This document shows positions 1 to 8,715 of a stretch of 64,000 nt of DNA, piece by piece (position 1 is the first letter of the stretch; each line of letters starts with the position of its first letter). The position numbers were made by a program, and so were the translations under genes. Origin of the DNA: Prevotella sp. (lineage in GTDB: Bacteria; Bacteroidota; Bacteroidia; Bacteroidales; Bacteroidaceae); assembly GCA_017557185.1 (NCBI GenBank), contig JAFZAP010000114.1, forward strand, positions 1 through 64,000, read 5' to 3'. The notes beneath the pieces were generated by a model, which did no database searches, had not been told where the DNA came from, and saw nothing but the letters and a program-made list of their open reading frames with translations.

Positions 1-399
1 AAAATAAATCGATTTATTTGGCATTTCGCTCACTTATTGGATAAATTTCTCACACTCGAAAAATAAATAGCTTTCTTTTTGCTCGTTTAATCGAAATTTT
101 CTTATCTCTGACTAACGTCGAAGATAAGATGCGTCTCGACAAAAAACCTTTGCTTACGCCGTTTCCTTATCAAGGAAACTCAAATGTATTGTCCTCGACT
201 TATTGGTATCTCTGGCTACGCCGAAGATAGGATGCATCTCGGAAATGCCGGAAAACAAGTTTTCCATTTTTTTTCCTTGTGCTTTCCACCTTTTAAACAA
301 GTTTAAGGTGAGAGCACAAGAAAAATAAATCGATTTATTTGGCATTTCGCTCACTTATTCTTATCTCTGACTAACGTCGAAGATAAGATGCGTCTCGAC
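1..399. repeat. Two pairs of intergenic direct repeats plus a degenerate third copy
   Basis: Repeat A (38 nt, beginning AAAATAAATCGATTTATTT) is identical at 1-38 and 322-359. Repeat B (40 nt, beginning CTTATCTCTGACTAACG) is identical at 101-140 and 360-399, and a degenerate copy lies at about 206-240. Repeat B carries inverted ends CTTATCT/AGATAAG and could fold. In the second location A and B abut directly, whereas in the first they are 62 nt apart. Nothing in 1-510 looks like a gene: the short open frames there are low-complexity and span the repeats. Confidence 0.85.
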
Positions 400-510
400 A
401 ATAAATGAAAAAAATGCTTTTTTTCTTTGTATTGTCCTCGACTTTCATTATCTTTAACCTGCGGTTTTAGATACTCTCGTTCGAGAAATAAAAGAAAAAA
501 CGTTTTTTCT

Positions 511-541
511 TTTGTTTTCTCCTCACTTATTCGTATCTTTG
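511..541 (+). promoter_or_regulatory. Promoter of the nucleotidyltransferase operon
   Basis: TTTG at 511-514 and TATCTTTG at 534-541 match the Bacteroidetes -33/-7 promoter with a 19-nt gap. The predicted leader to the ATG at 602 is about 55 nt and A-rich. Confidence 0.75.
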
Positions 542-601
542 CAATCAAATTGGGAAGAATGAAAGAATATAAATCAACCGAATCAATTAAAATTTAAAAT
601 C

Positions 602-1522
602 ATGAAACCAACATTGTTTCTTCTTGCTGCCGGTATGGGCAGCCGCTATGGAGGTCTGAAGCAGCTCGACGGGCTGGGACCCAATGGCGAGACTATCATG
701 GACTACAGTATCTACGACGCTATCCAGGCTGGCTTCGGACGTATCGTGTGGGTGATCCGCAAGGACTTCGAGGAGCAGTTCCGCACGCAGATCCTTGCCA
801 AGTATGAGGGTCAGGTGCCTTGCGAATTGTGCTTCCAGGCTCTCGACTCTCTGCCCGAGGGATTCACGGTTCCCGAAGGTCGCGTGAAGCCGTGGGGTAC
901 GAACCACGCTGTGATGATGGGTAAGGACGTGATCAACGAGCCGTTCTGCGTCATCAACTGCGACGACTTCTACGGCCGCGATGCCTTCATGCAGATTGGC
1001 AAGTTCCTGAGCGAGCTGCCCGAGGGCTCGCAGAATAAGTATGCGATGGTGGGCTTCCGCTGCTGCAACACGCTGAGCGAGAACGGCTCTGTGGCCCGTG
1101 GCGTCTGCGAGTTCGACGACAACCATCACCTCGTGGAGGTTGTGGAGCGCACGGAGATCATGCGTCAGGAGGACAAGGGGAATGCCATCTGCTTCAAGGA
1201 CGAGCAGGGCGAGTGGCAGCCGCTGGAGGAGAACGTGCCCGTGTCGATGAATATGTGGGGCTTCACTCCCGACTACTTCGCTCACTCGGAGGCTTACTTC
1301 AAGGAGTTCCTGAGCAACCCGAAGAACATCGAGAACCTGAAGGCGGAGTTCTTCATCCCGCTGATGGTGAGCAAGCTCATCAACGAGGGCACATCGACCG
1401 TTGAGGTGCTCGACACCACGTCGAAGTGGTTCGGTGTGACCTACGCTGCCGACCGCGAGGCTACCGTGGAGCGCATCCAGAAGCTGGTGGACGAGGGTGT
1501 TTATCCTAACAAGCTCTTCTGA
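602..1522 (+). CDS. Sugar-phosphate nucleotidyltransferase (NDP-sugar pyrophosphorylase-like)
   Basis: The 306-residue protein begins with the nucleotidyltransferase signature LAAGMGSRYGG at residues 8-18 (GxGxR for the triphosphate), followed by K20. INCDDFYG near residue 120 is the usual metal-binding aspartate region. The family transfers a nucleotidyl group from an NTP to a sugar phosphate in the cytoplasm; the substrate cannot be told from sequence. The start is the first ATG after a good promoter. Its TGA overlaps the next ATG (TGATG at 1520-1524), so the two genes are almost certainly translated together, although no common pathway with a DHH phosphoesterase is obvious. No repeat insertion is seen here. 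Confidence 0.85.
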   Translation: MKPTLFLLAAGMGSRYGGLKQLDGLGPNGETIMDYSIYDAIQAGFGRIVWVIRKDFEEQFRTQILAKYEGQVPCELCFQALDSLPEGFTVPEGRVKPWGTNHAVMMGKDVINEPFCVINCDDFYGRDAFMQIGKFLSELPEGSQNKYAMVGFRCCNTLSENGSVARGVCEFDDNHHLVEVVERTEIMRQEDKGNAICFKDEQGEWQPLEENVPVSMNMWGFTPDYFAHSEAYFKEFLSNPKNIENLKAEFFIPLMVSKLINEGTSTVEVLDTTSKWFGVTYAADREATVERIQKLVDEGVYPNKLF

Positions 1523-2571
1523 TGCAAATCGACATTCTTACAACTCAGGAAGCTGCTGTCTTGCAAGAGCTGATAGCAGCTTCCTCGCTTATTGTCATCA
1601 CCTGTCATAAGTCACCCGACGGCGATGCCATCGGGTCGTCGCTGGCTTGGGCGGAATACCTGCGTTCGCTGGGCAAGGAACCTGTGGTGCTGGTGCCCGA
1701 CGCCTATCCCGACTTCCTGCAATGGTTGCCGAACACGCAGACAATCGTGCGCTACGACAAGCATCCTGAGAATGGCGATATGCTGTTGAAGACGGCCGAT
1801 CTCGTGTTCTGTCTCGACTACAACGAGAGCAGCCGTGTGGAAATGATGCAGGCGGCACTCGACGGGTCGGCGGCGAGAAAGGTGGTGATCGACCATCATC
1901 TGCTGCCATCCACAACGACAGAGGACAACGGGGCAGGGGAGCGGCTCCTCATCTCGCGTCCCGATCTGAGCTCCACGAGTGAGCTCGTCTTCCGAATCGT
2001 CTGGCAGCTCGGGGCCTTTGAAGTTATGCCGAAGACGTGGGCGGTGCAGGTGTATTGCGGCATGATGACCGACACGGGCGGCTTCACCTTCAACTCGACG
2101 CGACCGGAGATTTTCTTCATCATCGGACAACTGCTCACGAAGCGCATCGACAAGGACAAGATCTATCGGAAGGTGTATAACAACTATTCGTCGTGGGCAA
2201 TCCGCATGCGCGGCTATGTGATGTGCAACAAGCTGAATGTCTTCGAGGAACAGCATGCGGCGTACTTCTCGATATCGAAGAAGGAGATGCACGACTTCCA
2301 CTTCGTGAAGGGTGATGCCGAAGGTCTGGTGAACGAGCCGCTGAGAATCAAGAATATGCGGCTGTCGATATCGCTGCGCGAAGACGACCGTGTGCCGAAC
2401 CTCGTGTGGGTGAGCCTGCGGTCGGTGGACAACTTCCCATGCAACAAGATGGCGGAGCTGTACTTCAACGGCGGCGGTCATCTGAATGCAAGCGGCGGCC
2501 GCCTGAACTGCTCGCTGCAGGAAGCAGAGGAGATCACAAGGAAGGCGATCATAGAGTTTAAGGATAGTTGA
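1522..2571 (+). CDS. DHH-family phosphoesterase, NrnA-like (oligoribonuclease / pAp phosphatase)
   Basis: A 349-residue protein with the DHH/DHHA1 layout: HKSPDGDAIGSS at 29-40, the DHH triad at 124-126, DTGGF in the middle, and the DHHA1 substrate loop GGGHLNASGG at 317-326. NrnA-type enzymes hydrolyse short RNA oligomers and 3'-phosphoadenosine 5'-phosphate with Mn2+; all expected metal ligands appear present. The ATG overlaps the stop of the upstream nucleotidyltransferase by one base. The length and motif order fit the bacterial NrnA family (usually 310-350 residues). The tail of the gene runs straight into an intergenic GATAGT repeat. Confidence 0.88.
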   Translation: MQIDILTTQEAAVLQELIAASSLIVITCHKSPDGDAIGSSLAWAEYLRSLGKEPVVLVPDAYPDFLQWLPNTQTIVRYDKHPENGDMLLKTADLVFCLDYNESSRVEMMQAALDGSAARKVVIDHHLLPSTTTEDNGAGERLLISRPDLSSTSELVFRIVWQLGAFEVMPKTWAVQVYCGMMTDTGGFTFNSTRPEIFFIIGQLLTKRIDKDKIYRKVYNNYSSWAIRMRGYVMCNKLNVFEEQHAAYFSISKKEMHDFHFVKGDAEGLVNEPLRIKNMRLSISLREDDRVPNLVWVSLRSVDNFPCNKMAELYFNGGGHLNASGGRLNCSLQEAEEITRKAIIEFKDS

Positions 2572-2644
2572 TAGTGGATAGTGGATAGTTATTAGTGGAG
2601 AGTGGAGAGCGGATAGTTGATAGTTATTAGTGGAGAGTGGATAG
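2562..2644. repeat. GATAGT/GGAGAG simple repeat
   Basis: About 80 nt built from permutations of GATAGTTGATAGTGGATAGT and TTAGTGGAGAGTGG, beginning inside the last codons of the DHH gene. The same simple repeat, in either orientation, recurs at 3431-3466, 9529-9573, 20205-20261 (inside a gene), 30752-30778 and 33369-33419. Confidence 0.85.
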
Positions 2645-2718
2645 TAAGAAAAAACGTTAAATAACGGAGGGTGGCATTAAAAACTATCAACTCGCACCTC
2701 ACAACTCTCAACTTTTTT

Positions 2719-2726
2719 GTACCTTT
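2719..2726 (+). promoter_or_regulatory. -7 element of the DUF4827 gene
   Basis: TACCTTTG fits the Bacteroidetes -7 consensus. It also rules out the upstream in-frame TTG at 2717 as a start, since that codon lies within the promoter itself. The predicted leader is about 6-12 nt. Confidence 0.7.
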
Positions 2727-2737
2727 GCATCGGTAAA

Positions 2738-3430
2738 ATGAAAATGAACATGCAGAATATCAAAAAACTGACAGGCTTCGCCGTGCTGATGGCAGCGATG
2801 GTTGTCGTGGCGTCGTGCAGCCATACGGAGACGTATCAGGAGAGGCGCGACAAGGAAATAGCGGCTATCAACAGCTACATCGCAGAAAAGAACGTGAAGG
2901 TGATTTCCGAGGCTACGTTCTTCGCGCAGGACAGCGTGACCGACGTGTCGAAGAACGAGTTCGTGCTCTTCGAGGCTTCGGGTGTTTACATGCAGATTGT
3001 GCGCAAGGGTTGTGGTCAGAAGTTGAAGAACGGCGAGACCGCTACCGTGCTTTGCCGCTTCACGGAGTATAACCTGAAGCTCGGCGCCGATTCCATCACG
3101 TTGTCGAACGAGATGCTGCTGGGCAGCAGTGTGAACCCGAGCTATGCCGTGAACCCCGAGCGGATGACGGTAACGAACACGCTGGGCACCTATACTGGCT
3201 ATTTCGACACGTCGAGCTATATGTATCAGGCCTACGGACAAGGCTCCTCCACGTCGGTGCTGTCGGGATGGCTGGTTCCGTTTGGCTTCATAAACCTCGG
3301 ACGCCCCGCCAACGATGGCGACGAAGTGGCAAAGGTGCGACTGATCGTGCCTCATAAGGAGGGACATCTCTCAGCATCGAACAACGTCACTCCTTATCTC
3401 TACGACATCTCCTTCGAGAGGGGACGGTAG
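2738..3430 (+). CDS. DUF4827 lipoprotein (FKBP-like)
   Basis: From the ATG at 2738 the protein has 230 residues. It opens with a basic n-region and hydrophobic core ending in the lipobox VASC, so C27 is the likely lipidated cysteine and the protein should be anchored in an envelope membrane. The body matches my recollection of DUF4827, a Bacteroidetes family related to FKBP peptidyl-prolyl isomerases, often found beside glmM as here. Isomerase activity cannot be inferred with confidence. Later ATGs at 2744 and 2750 are also possible starts. A 37-nt gap made of the GATAGT simple repeat separates it from glmM. Confidence 0.75.
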   Translation: MKMNMQNIKKLTGFAVLMAAMVVVASCSHTETYQERRDKEIAAINSYIAEKNVKVISEATFFAQDSVTDVSKNEFVLFEASGVYMQIVRKGCGQKLKNGETATVLCRFTEYNLKLGADSITLSNEMLLGSSVNPSYAVNPERMTVTNTLGTYTGYFDTSSYMYQAYGQGSSTSVLSGWLVPFGFINLGRPANDGDEVAKVRLIVPHKEGHLSASNNVTPYLYDISFERGR

Positions 3431-3466
3431 TTGATAGTTAATAGTTTATAGTTGATAGTTAATAGT
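3431..3466. repeat. GATAGT simple repeat between DUF4827 and glmM
   Basis: TTGATAGTTAATAGTTTATAG-type sequence, same class as 2562-2644, filling the whole gap up to the glmM start codon. Confidence 0.8.
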
Positions 3467-3467
3467 T

Positions 3468-4850
3468 ATGACTCTTATCAAATCCATATCTGGTATCCGC
3501 GGAACAATTGGCGGACCAGCGGGCGACACGCTGAACCCGCTCGACATCGTGAAATTCACTTCGGCCTATGCGACGCTCATCCGCCGTGCAGGCAAGACAC
3601 AGAACAACCGTATCGTAGTTGGTCGCGACGCACGCATCTCGGGCGAGATGGTGAAGAACGTGGTCTGCGGTACGCTCATGGGAATGGGCTTCGATGTTGT
3701 GAACATCGGACTCGCCACCACGCCGACTACCGAGCTCGCCGTACGTTGGCTCGAGGCTGATGGCGGTATCATCATCACCGCCAGCCACAACCCCCGCCAA
3801 TGGAACGCGCTGAAGCTGCTGAACTGCGAGGGTGAGTTCCTCAACAAGGCGGAAGGCGAGGAGGTGCTGCGCATCGCTGCAGCCGAGGACTTCCTCTATG
3901 CCGACGTGGATCACATGGGGCATTACTGCGAAGACAACACGATGGACCGCCGCCACATCGAGAGTGTGCTGGCACTCGAGTTGGTCGATGCTGAGGCTGT
4001 GCGCAAGGCCGGCTTCCGCGTGGTCGTCGACAGCATCAACAGCGTGGGTGGTGTCATCCTGCCCGAACTGCTGAAGGCGCTGGGCGTGGAGGCGAAGTTC
4101 CTCAACGCGGAACCCAACGGCGACTTCGCCCACAATCCCGAGCCGCTGAAGCAGAACCTCGGCGGTATCATGGACGAACTGAAGAAGGGCGGCTATGACA
4201 TGGGTATCGTCGTCGATCCCGATGTGGACCGTCTGGCATTCATCCAGGAAGACGGCGAGATGTTCGGCGAGGAATACACGCTGGTTTCGGTGGCCGACTA
4301 TGTGCTCTCGCATACCCCCGGCGCAACCGTTAGCAATCTCTCGTCGACGCGTGCGCTGCGCGATGTCACGGAGAAACATGGAGGCAAGTACAGCGCTTCG
4401 GCGGTGGGCGAGGTGAACGTCACCACACTCATGAAGAAGGTTGGGGCCGTCATCGGCGGCGAAGGCAACGGCGGCGTGATCTATCCCGCCAGCCACTACG
4501 GTCGTGATGCCCTCGTGGGTATCGCGCTGTTCCTCACGCAGCTGGCTCAGAAGGGCTGTAAGGTGAGCGAGCTCCGCAAAACGTATCCGAACTACTTCAT
4601 GGCGAAGAACCGCATCGACCTGCAGCCGACGACGGATGTCGATGCGATCCTGGAGAAAGTGAAGGAGCTGTATAAGAACGAACAGGTGAACGACATCGAC
4701 GGCGTGAAGATCGACTTCGCCGACCGTTGGGTCCACCTGCGCAAGTCGAACACCGAGCCTATCATCCGCGTATATAGCGAGGCTCCTACGGCCGAAGACG
4801 CCGATGCCATCGGCAAGCAGCTCATGCAAGTGGTCTACGACATGCAGTAA
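3468..4850 (+). CDS. glmM: Phosphoglucosamine mutase
   Basis: A 460-residue alpha-D-phosphohexomutase. It interconverts glucosamine-6-phosphate and glucosamine-1-phosphate, supplying UDP-GlcNAc for peptidoglycan and LPS. The phosphoserine loop TASHNPRQWNALK places the catalytic serine at residue 106. The Mg2+ loop is DPDVDR with aspartates at 250, 252 and 254, and the phosphate-binding loop RKSNTEPIIRVYSEA lies near the C-terminus. All four domains are present at normal length. The assignment to GlmM rather than a phosphomannomutase rests on family resemblance and on the usual Bacteroidetes neighbourhood with DUF4827. A strong terminator follows. Confidence 0.88.
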   Translation: MTLIKSISGIRGTIGGPAGDTLNPLDIVKFTSAYATLIRRAGKTQNNRIVVGRDARISGEMVKNVVCGTLMGMGFDVVNIGLATTPTTELAVRWLEADGGIIITASHNPRQWNALKLLNCEGEFLNKAEGEEVLRIAAAEDFLYADVDHMGHYCEDNTMDRRHIESVLALELVDAEAVRKAGFRVVVDSINSVGGVILPELLKALGVEAKFLNAEPNGDFAHNPEPLKQNLGGIMDELKKGGYDMGIVVDPDVDRLAFIQEDGEMFGEEYTLVSVADYVLSHTPGATVSNLSSTRALRDVTEKHGGKYSASAVGEVNVTTLMKKVGAVIGGEGNGGVIYPASHYGRDALVGIALFLTQLAQKGCKVSELRKTYPNYFMAKNRIDLQPTTDVDAILEKVKELYKNEQVNDIDGVKIDFADRWVHLRKSNTEPIIRVYSEAPTAEDADAIGKQLMQVVYDMQ

Positions 4851-4874
4851 GATTATCGTATACCGCATCATTAT

Positions 4875-4918
4875 TTCGGGACACTAACCCTTGTGGCTGG
4901 TGTCCCGAATTGTTTTTT
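4875..4918 (+). terminator. Intrinsic terminator after glmM
   Basis: A 10-bp stem TTCGGGACAC (4875-4884) / GTGTCCCGAA (4900-4909) with a 15-nt loop, followed by TTGTTTTTT. Confidence 0.88.
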
Positions 4919-4940
4919 CAATAGTTTTTTCTCTTTAATT

Positions 4941-4968
4941 ACACATTTTGTGTTACACATTTTGTGTA
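4941..4968. promoter_or_regulatory. Tandem palindromes, possible operator upstream of the ATPase gene
   Basis: ACACATTTTGTGT occurs twice in direct repeat (4941-4953 and 4955-4967, period 14). The second copy extends to the perfect palindrome TACACA-TTT-TGTGTA (4954-4968). The pair ends 16 nt before the -7 element, spanning the -33 region, so a bound dimer would block or assist RNA polymerase. This role is inferred from position and symmetry only. Confidence 0.5.
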
Positions 4969-4984
4969 ATCAAAAATAAATGCG

Positions 4985-4992
4985 TATATTTG
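4985..4992 (+). promoter_or_regulatory. -7 element of the AAA ATPase gene
   Basis: TATATTTG, about 36 nt upstream of the ATG at 5029. Confidence 0.7.
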
Positions 4993-5028
4993 CACCAGAA
5001 TTAAGGACTATTTATAAAAACAAAACAT

Positions 5029-6159
5029 ATGGAGAATCCATTTATAATCAAATCGTATGAGTCAAAGGATCTATTCTGTGACCGCGAGGAAGAGTTACAA
5101 TTGATGTTTAGCAATTGTATCAATGGCACAGATATGACGCTTATTTCACAGCGACGTATAGGCAAAACGGGATTGATGCTGCGCCTATTCGATGAGTTGC
5201 ATGTCATCAGACCAGAAATCCATACCATCTATCTCGACATCTTTGCCTCACGCAATATTGATGACTTCATTAAACTGATGGCAGAGGCTGCTATGAAATC
5301 GTTTCCATCAAAGACATCGATGGGCGAGAAGTTGCTGACGTTCATCAAATCGCTTCGACCACAGTTATCATTTGACAGCATAACGGGCGAACCTCAATTG
5401 CAGATAGCGTATCAGACGGCACACGAAAAGGAATATACCCTGCGGGGACTCTTTGAATTTCTCGACAGCCAGAACGAACATATAGTAATGGCAATTGATG
5501 AGTTCCAGCAGATTCGAGAGTATCCCGAACAAAATATTGAGGCTCTCTTGCGCACATATATTCAGCAGACTCATAACTTGACGTTTATTTTCTCTGGAAG
5601 CAAAAAACACCTCATGGCAGATATCTTTGCTAACGAGAAGAAACCCTTCTATAGCAGCACATCCTTCATCTCACTTGGTAAGATATCAGAGGAATCATAC
5701 TCTGTGTTCATTCGGCGCTTGTTTAATGAAAGGCAACGCAACATCACTGACGAAGCATTACTGTTCATTTTAGAATGGACGCGTCGACATACCTATTATA
5801 CTCAGCAGCTCTGCCATACAGTTTATGCCAATGGAAGTGAGAATGTCACTATTGATAATGTCAAAAAAGCCTGCGAACAACTGATGCAACAAGGAGAGAC
5901 CATCTATTTACAATATCGCCAGATGCTCACAGACAAGCAATGGGATTATCTCATCGCTGTGGCTAAAGAGGGAAGCGTACAACAAATAACAGCATCGGCA
6001 TTCCTGAAGAATTACAAAATCGGAACGCCTTCTGTCTCACGCCGCCTTGCTGATGCCCTTTGCGAGAAAGGCCTGCTCAACAATGAGGTTACGATTGATG
6101 GCACGACCTATTCCGTGAGCGATGTGTTCCTGTCGCATTGGATGGAACGTTTTAGTTAA
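5029..6159 (+). CDS. AAA/STAND-type ATP-binding protein (PF01637-like)
   Basis: A 376-residue P-loop ATPase. The Walker A is the variant SQRRIGKTG (40-48), where the first glycine is replaced by serine, as is common in the archaeal-type ATPase family 2. Walker B is HIVMAIDEFQQI with DE at 157-158. A winged-helix-like C-terminus is plausible. Many Bacteroidales genomes carry numerous copies of this family as stand-alone genes; their cellular function is not known to me. The gene is AT-richer than its neighbours and has its own promoter with a palindromic operator-like sequence, which suggests an accessory origin. It converges on the flavoprotein gene with the four bases TTAA (6156-6159) shared by both stop codons. 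Confidence 0.8.
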   Translation: MENPFIIKSYESKDLFCDREEELQLMFSNCINGTDMTLISQRRIGKTGLMLRLFDELHVIRPEIHTIYLDIFASRNIDDFIKLMAEAAMKSFPSKTSMGEKLLTFIKSLRPQLSFDSITGEPQLQIAYQTAHEKEYTLRGLFEFLDSQNEHIVMAIDEFQQIREYPEQNIEALLRTYIQQTHNLTFIFSGSKKHLMADIFANEKKPFYSSTSFISLGKISEESYSVFIRRLFNERQRNITDEALLFILEWTRRHTYYTQQLCHTVYANGSENVTIDNVKKACEQLMQQGETIYLQYRQMLTDKQWDYLIAVAKEGSVQQITASAFLKNYKIGTPSVSRRLADALCEKGLLNNEVTIDGTTYSVSDVFLSHWMERFS

Positions 6160-7397
6160 GTCATAGACTGACTCACGATGCTTTTTGCCACGACATAGGC
6201 GGTAGTCCAGGCAGCCTGGAAGTTGAAGCCGCCCGTCACACCATCGATATCAAGCACCTCGCCTGCAAAGTAAAGGCCGGGGTGCTTTTTGCTTTCCAGA
6301 GTCGAAGGATTGATGCTCTGTAGCGAGACGCCGCCACACGTAACGAATTCGTCTTTAAACGGGGCACGACCCGCTATCTTGTATTCGTCGTTTGTCAGGA
6401 TGTTGCTGAGACGGTTTATCTCTTTCTTGTTGAGGCTCAGCCACTTACCTTCCGACCGTTCACCCAACGCTTTAGTGATAAGGTGTTCCCATAGACGACC
6501 CGTCAGGCCGTAGGGGCGGATATTCGCAACCTGCTTCTGCGGGTGGGTAGCAGCGATAGATAAGAGTTCTGTCAGTACTTCGTCGGGCTTCCGGTTTGTC
6601 CAGTTTACCGATAATGGCATGCGGTACTGGTTGTCGTGGAGCATTCGCGCCCCGTAGCTCGACAGCCGCAGAATAGCCGGTCCGCTCATTCCCCAATGGG
6701 TGATGAGTAGCGGTCCCTGTGCCTTCAGCTTCGTGCCGGGAATCATCGCCGTTGCCTCGCTGACGATTCCCATGAGTGCTTGCAGCCGCTCGTCGTCGAT
6801 GCGGAAGGAGAAGAGGGAAGGGCAAGGAGGGATGAACCCACCCCCTCCCAAAGGGAGTGGGGTTTGAATACTCTTCCCATTTAAAGTACTACTGTTGAGG
6901 CTAGTGAAACTCTCTCCCTTGGAGAGGGTAGGGGAGATGCCTCCCCCCGTGGTGACAGCCACGAAATCGAAGTCGCTGAGTTCGTCGAGCGATGTGATTT
7001 TCCGTCCCGTCTGAATCTTTATGCCCAACCGGCGTGCATTTCCCAGCAGACAGCCCACGATGCTCTGTGCATCTTGCGAGGCGGGGAACACGCAGTTGTC
7101 ATCCTGCGTCATGAGTTTCACCCCGTGTCGCTCGAACCATTCGTAGGCGTCGCGGTAGTCGAACACGTTGAAAAGCCGTTTCATCAGGCGGTGTCCGCGC
7201 GGATAGACCTCACTCAGGTCCCTGACATCGGCAAACGAGTTCGTGCAGTTGCAGCGCCCGCCACCTGAGATGGCGACCTTACGCAGCACGCGCTGTCCAC
7301 GCTCAAAGATGGTGATCTCCATCTCGGGCATCATCTCCTTCAGGTTTACGGCCAAGAAGAATCCTGCCGCTCCGCCGCCAATAATTGCTGTCTTCAT
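6156..7397 (-). CDS. BaiN/RdsA-like NAD(P)/FAD-dependent flavoprotein with repeat insertion
   Basis: From the ATG at 7397 the protein has 413 residues. It starts with a dinucleotide-binding fold (IIGGGAAGFF, G7-G12) followed by the family signature KVAISGGGRCNCTN near residue 45 and ends with GEVLDIDGVTGGFNFQ, the second FAD motif of the HI0933/BaiN family. Members are soluble flavoproteins of mostly unproven substrate; some reduce bile acid intermediates. Roughly 41 residues after VTTGG, coded by 6820-6945, look foreign: they translate two intergenic-type hairpin repeats (SPTLSKGE..., PLPLGGGG...) and lie in the substrate-domain region. The reading frame continues cleanly on both sides, so the gene is probably intact. 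Confidence 0.82.
   Translation of the reverse strand: MKTAIIGGGAAGFFLAVNLKEMMPEMEITIFERGQRVLRKVAISGGGRCNCTNSFADVRDLSEVYPRGHRLMKRLFNVFDYRDAYEWFERHGVKLMTQDDNCVFPASQDAQSIVGCLLGNARRLGIKIQTGRKITSLDELSDFDFVAVTTGGGISPTLSKGESFTSLNSSTLNGKSIQTPLPLGGGGFIPPCPSLFSFRIDDERLQALMGIVSEATAMIPGTKLKAQGPLLITHWGMSGPAILRLSSYGARMLHDNQYRMPLSVNWTNRKPDEVLTELLSIAATHPQKQVANIRPYGLTGRLWEHLITKALGERSEGKWLSLNKKEINRLSNILTNDEYKIAGRAPFKDEFVTCGGVSLQSINPSTLESKKHPGLYFAGEVLDIDGVTGGFNFQAAWTTAYVVAKSIVSQSMT
6820..6945. repeat. Palindromic repeats inside the flavoprotein gene
   Basis: Two hairpin units, around CCCCCTCCCAAAGGGAGTGG (6841-6860) and CTCTCCCTTGGAGAGGG (6910-6926), lie in frame in the coding sequence. Their type recurs inside other genes at 7882-8022, 8544-8583, 8983-9192 and 21014-21070 and between genes at 32186-32220. 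Confidence 0.8.
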
Positions 7398-7416
7398 TAG
7401 GTTTTCGTTTTGTCGT

Positions 7417-8637
7417 TTACGAGAACAGGGCTGTGCCGAGGGTTCGGGTGAGCCAGATGAGACCGTAGACGATGAGGATGATGCCGACGACGAGTGCGAC
7501 GAGGACCACAGCCGACTGAATGGCCTTGCGGTTGACTTCGCGGATAACCGTCTGGTCGTTTCTGAGGAATCCGTCGATGAGCGCCATATTCTTCTTGTTG
7601 GCTTTGTGGAAGAAGTCGATGACATCGCCAACAAAGAACGGCAGCATGCCGAGGAAGATGTCGCGCAGCGTGTTATTGAGAATGGCCAGCGTGAGAGGGA
7701 TGGAGCGCAGGCGGAAGGCAGAGAAGTAGACGTGTACGATGGCGAAGAGTGCTGAAACGATGTCGCCGATGCCGCCGGGAACCAAGCCGGCCACGCCATC
7801 GAGATAGTAGCGGTCCATCCATTTCGTGACAGAGAGCATCGACTGGTAGAGGCGGGAGGAATAAAGGGACTCGTGACGAGGCTTACCTGAGGCCTCCCCC
7901 GACCCCTCAGCCTCACCCCAGCCCTCTCCAAAAGGAGAGGGAGCAACAATCTCTGAGCTGACAGAATCTCCCTCTCCTTTAGGAGAGGGTAGGGGTGAGG
8001 CTAGTTGGGGGGAGGCACTATACTCGCACCCGCAATACTGCTGGTTGTAGAAGTTGTATTCGCGAAGCAGCTCGTTGCGACGCTCGTAGAGTCCGCCCTT
8101 GCGCCAGTTCTGTGCCCAGAAGCGAGTGCCGGGAACGGCAGCCTCGGCGGCTTGTCCGGCACGTGTGATCTGTTCGATGCTCTTCCAGCGCGACGAGGCG
8201 AGGGTGGTGGTGAACCACGTGAGTCCCAGCTCCTGCGCTTTGCGTGCTGCTGCGGTCAGGCGAAGGGTGAAGCAAAGTTCGCAGCGACGTCCGCGTTCGG
8301 GTTCGTTCTCCAGTCCACAGACGTCGTGTTTCCATTGCTCGTGGTCGTAGTCGCCGTCGATCCATTGCACCCCAAGGCTATCAGCATGCCGCTTGCTCTC
8401 CTGCTTGCGGATCTCATATTCCTCACGCGGGTAGATGTTGGGATTGTAATAGAAGACGACGGGGCGCAAACCATGTGCCAGCAACCACTCGACGATGGCC
8501 GATGAACAGGGAGCACAGCAGGCGTGGAGGAGTAAAGCCCCACTCGGGGCCTCCCCCGACCCCTCCGAAGGGAGGGGAGCCATGCCTCTCTGCAAGGCGC
8601 GCAGTTCGTCGGGAATCTCAATGGCGGACTTTTTCAT
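7417..8637 (-). CDS. queH: QueH (epoxyqueuosine reductase) fused to a DUF4112 membrane domain
   Basis: From the ATG at 8637 the protein has 406 residues. Residues 34-207 are QueH/DUF208: HACCAPC at 38-44, a further pair at C119 and C122, and the terminal YCGC at 201-204 give the cysteine set expected for the iron-sulphur enzyme that makes queuosine from epoxyqueuosine in tRNA. Residues about 264-370 match DUF4112 (WMDRYYLDG...VPGGIGD...), and a C-terminal transmembrane helix follows. The linker (208-260) is entirely translated repeat (PSPKGEG, PSPFGEGWGE), and a shorter repeat (PLPSEGSGEAPSG) precedes the first cysteine motif. An upstream in-frame ATG at 8715 would only add translated simple repeat and is rejected. 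The tethering of a tRNA-modification enzyme to the membrane is unusual. Confidence 0.8.
   Translation of the reverse strand: MKKSAIEIPDELRALQRGMAPLPSEGSGEAPSGALLLHACCAPCSSAIVEWLLAHGLRPVVFYYNPNIYPREEYEIRKQESKRHADSLGVQWIDGDYDHEQWKHDVCGLENEPERGRRCELCFTLRLTAAARKAQELGLTWFTTTLASSRWKSIEQITRAGQAAEAAVPGTRFWAQNWRKGGLYERRNELLREYNFYNQQYCGCEYSASPQLASPLPSPKGEGDSVSSEIVAPSPFGEGWGEAEGSGEASGKPRHESLYSSRLYQSMLSVTKWMDRYYLDGVAGLVPGGIGDIVSALFAIVHVYFSAFRLRSIPLTLAILNNTLRDIFLGMLPFFVGDVIDFFHKANKKNMALIDGFLRNDQTVIREVNRKAIQSAVVLVALVVGIILIVYGLIWLTRTLGTALFS
7882..8022. repeat. Repeat cluster coding for the QueH-DUF4112 linker
   Basis: Contains CCCTCTCCAAAAGGAGAGGG and CCCTCTCCTTTAGGAGAGGG hairpins facing each other and GCCTCCCCCGACCCCTC (7892-7908), a 17-nt string repeated exactly at 8550-8566 near the 5' end of the same gene. 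Confidence 0.85.
8544..8583. repeat. Repeat unit near the queH start
   Basis: GCCTCCCCCGACCCCTC plus CGAAGGGAGGGG, read in frame as PLPSEGSGEAPSG just before the HACCAPC motif. Confidence 0.75.
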
Positions 8638-8639
8638 GA

Positions 8640-8715
8640 TCTTTACCCTCTTTACTTTCTTTCCCTCTTTACTTTCTATACCCTCTTTACCTTCTTTACC
8701 TGCGGCAAGCCGCAC
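8640..8715. repeat. CCCTCTTTAC tandem simple repeat upstream of queH
   Basis: Five variants of TTTACCCTCTTTACTTTCTT lie between the deacetylase stop and the queH start on the minus strand, followed by the small palindrome GCGGCAAGCCGC (8702-8713). Confidence 0.8.
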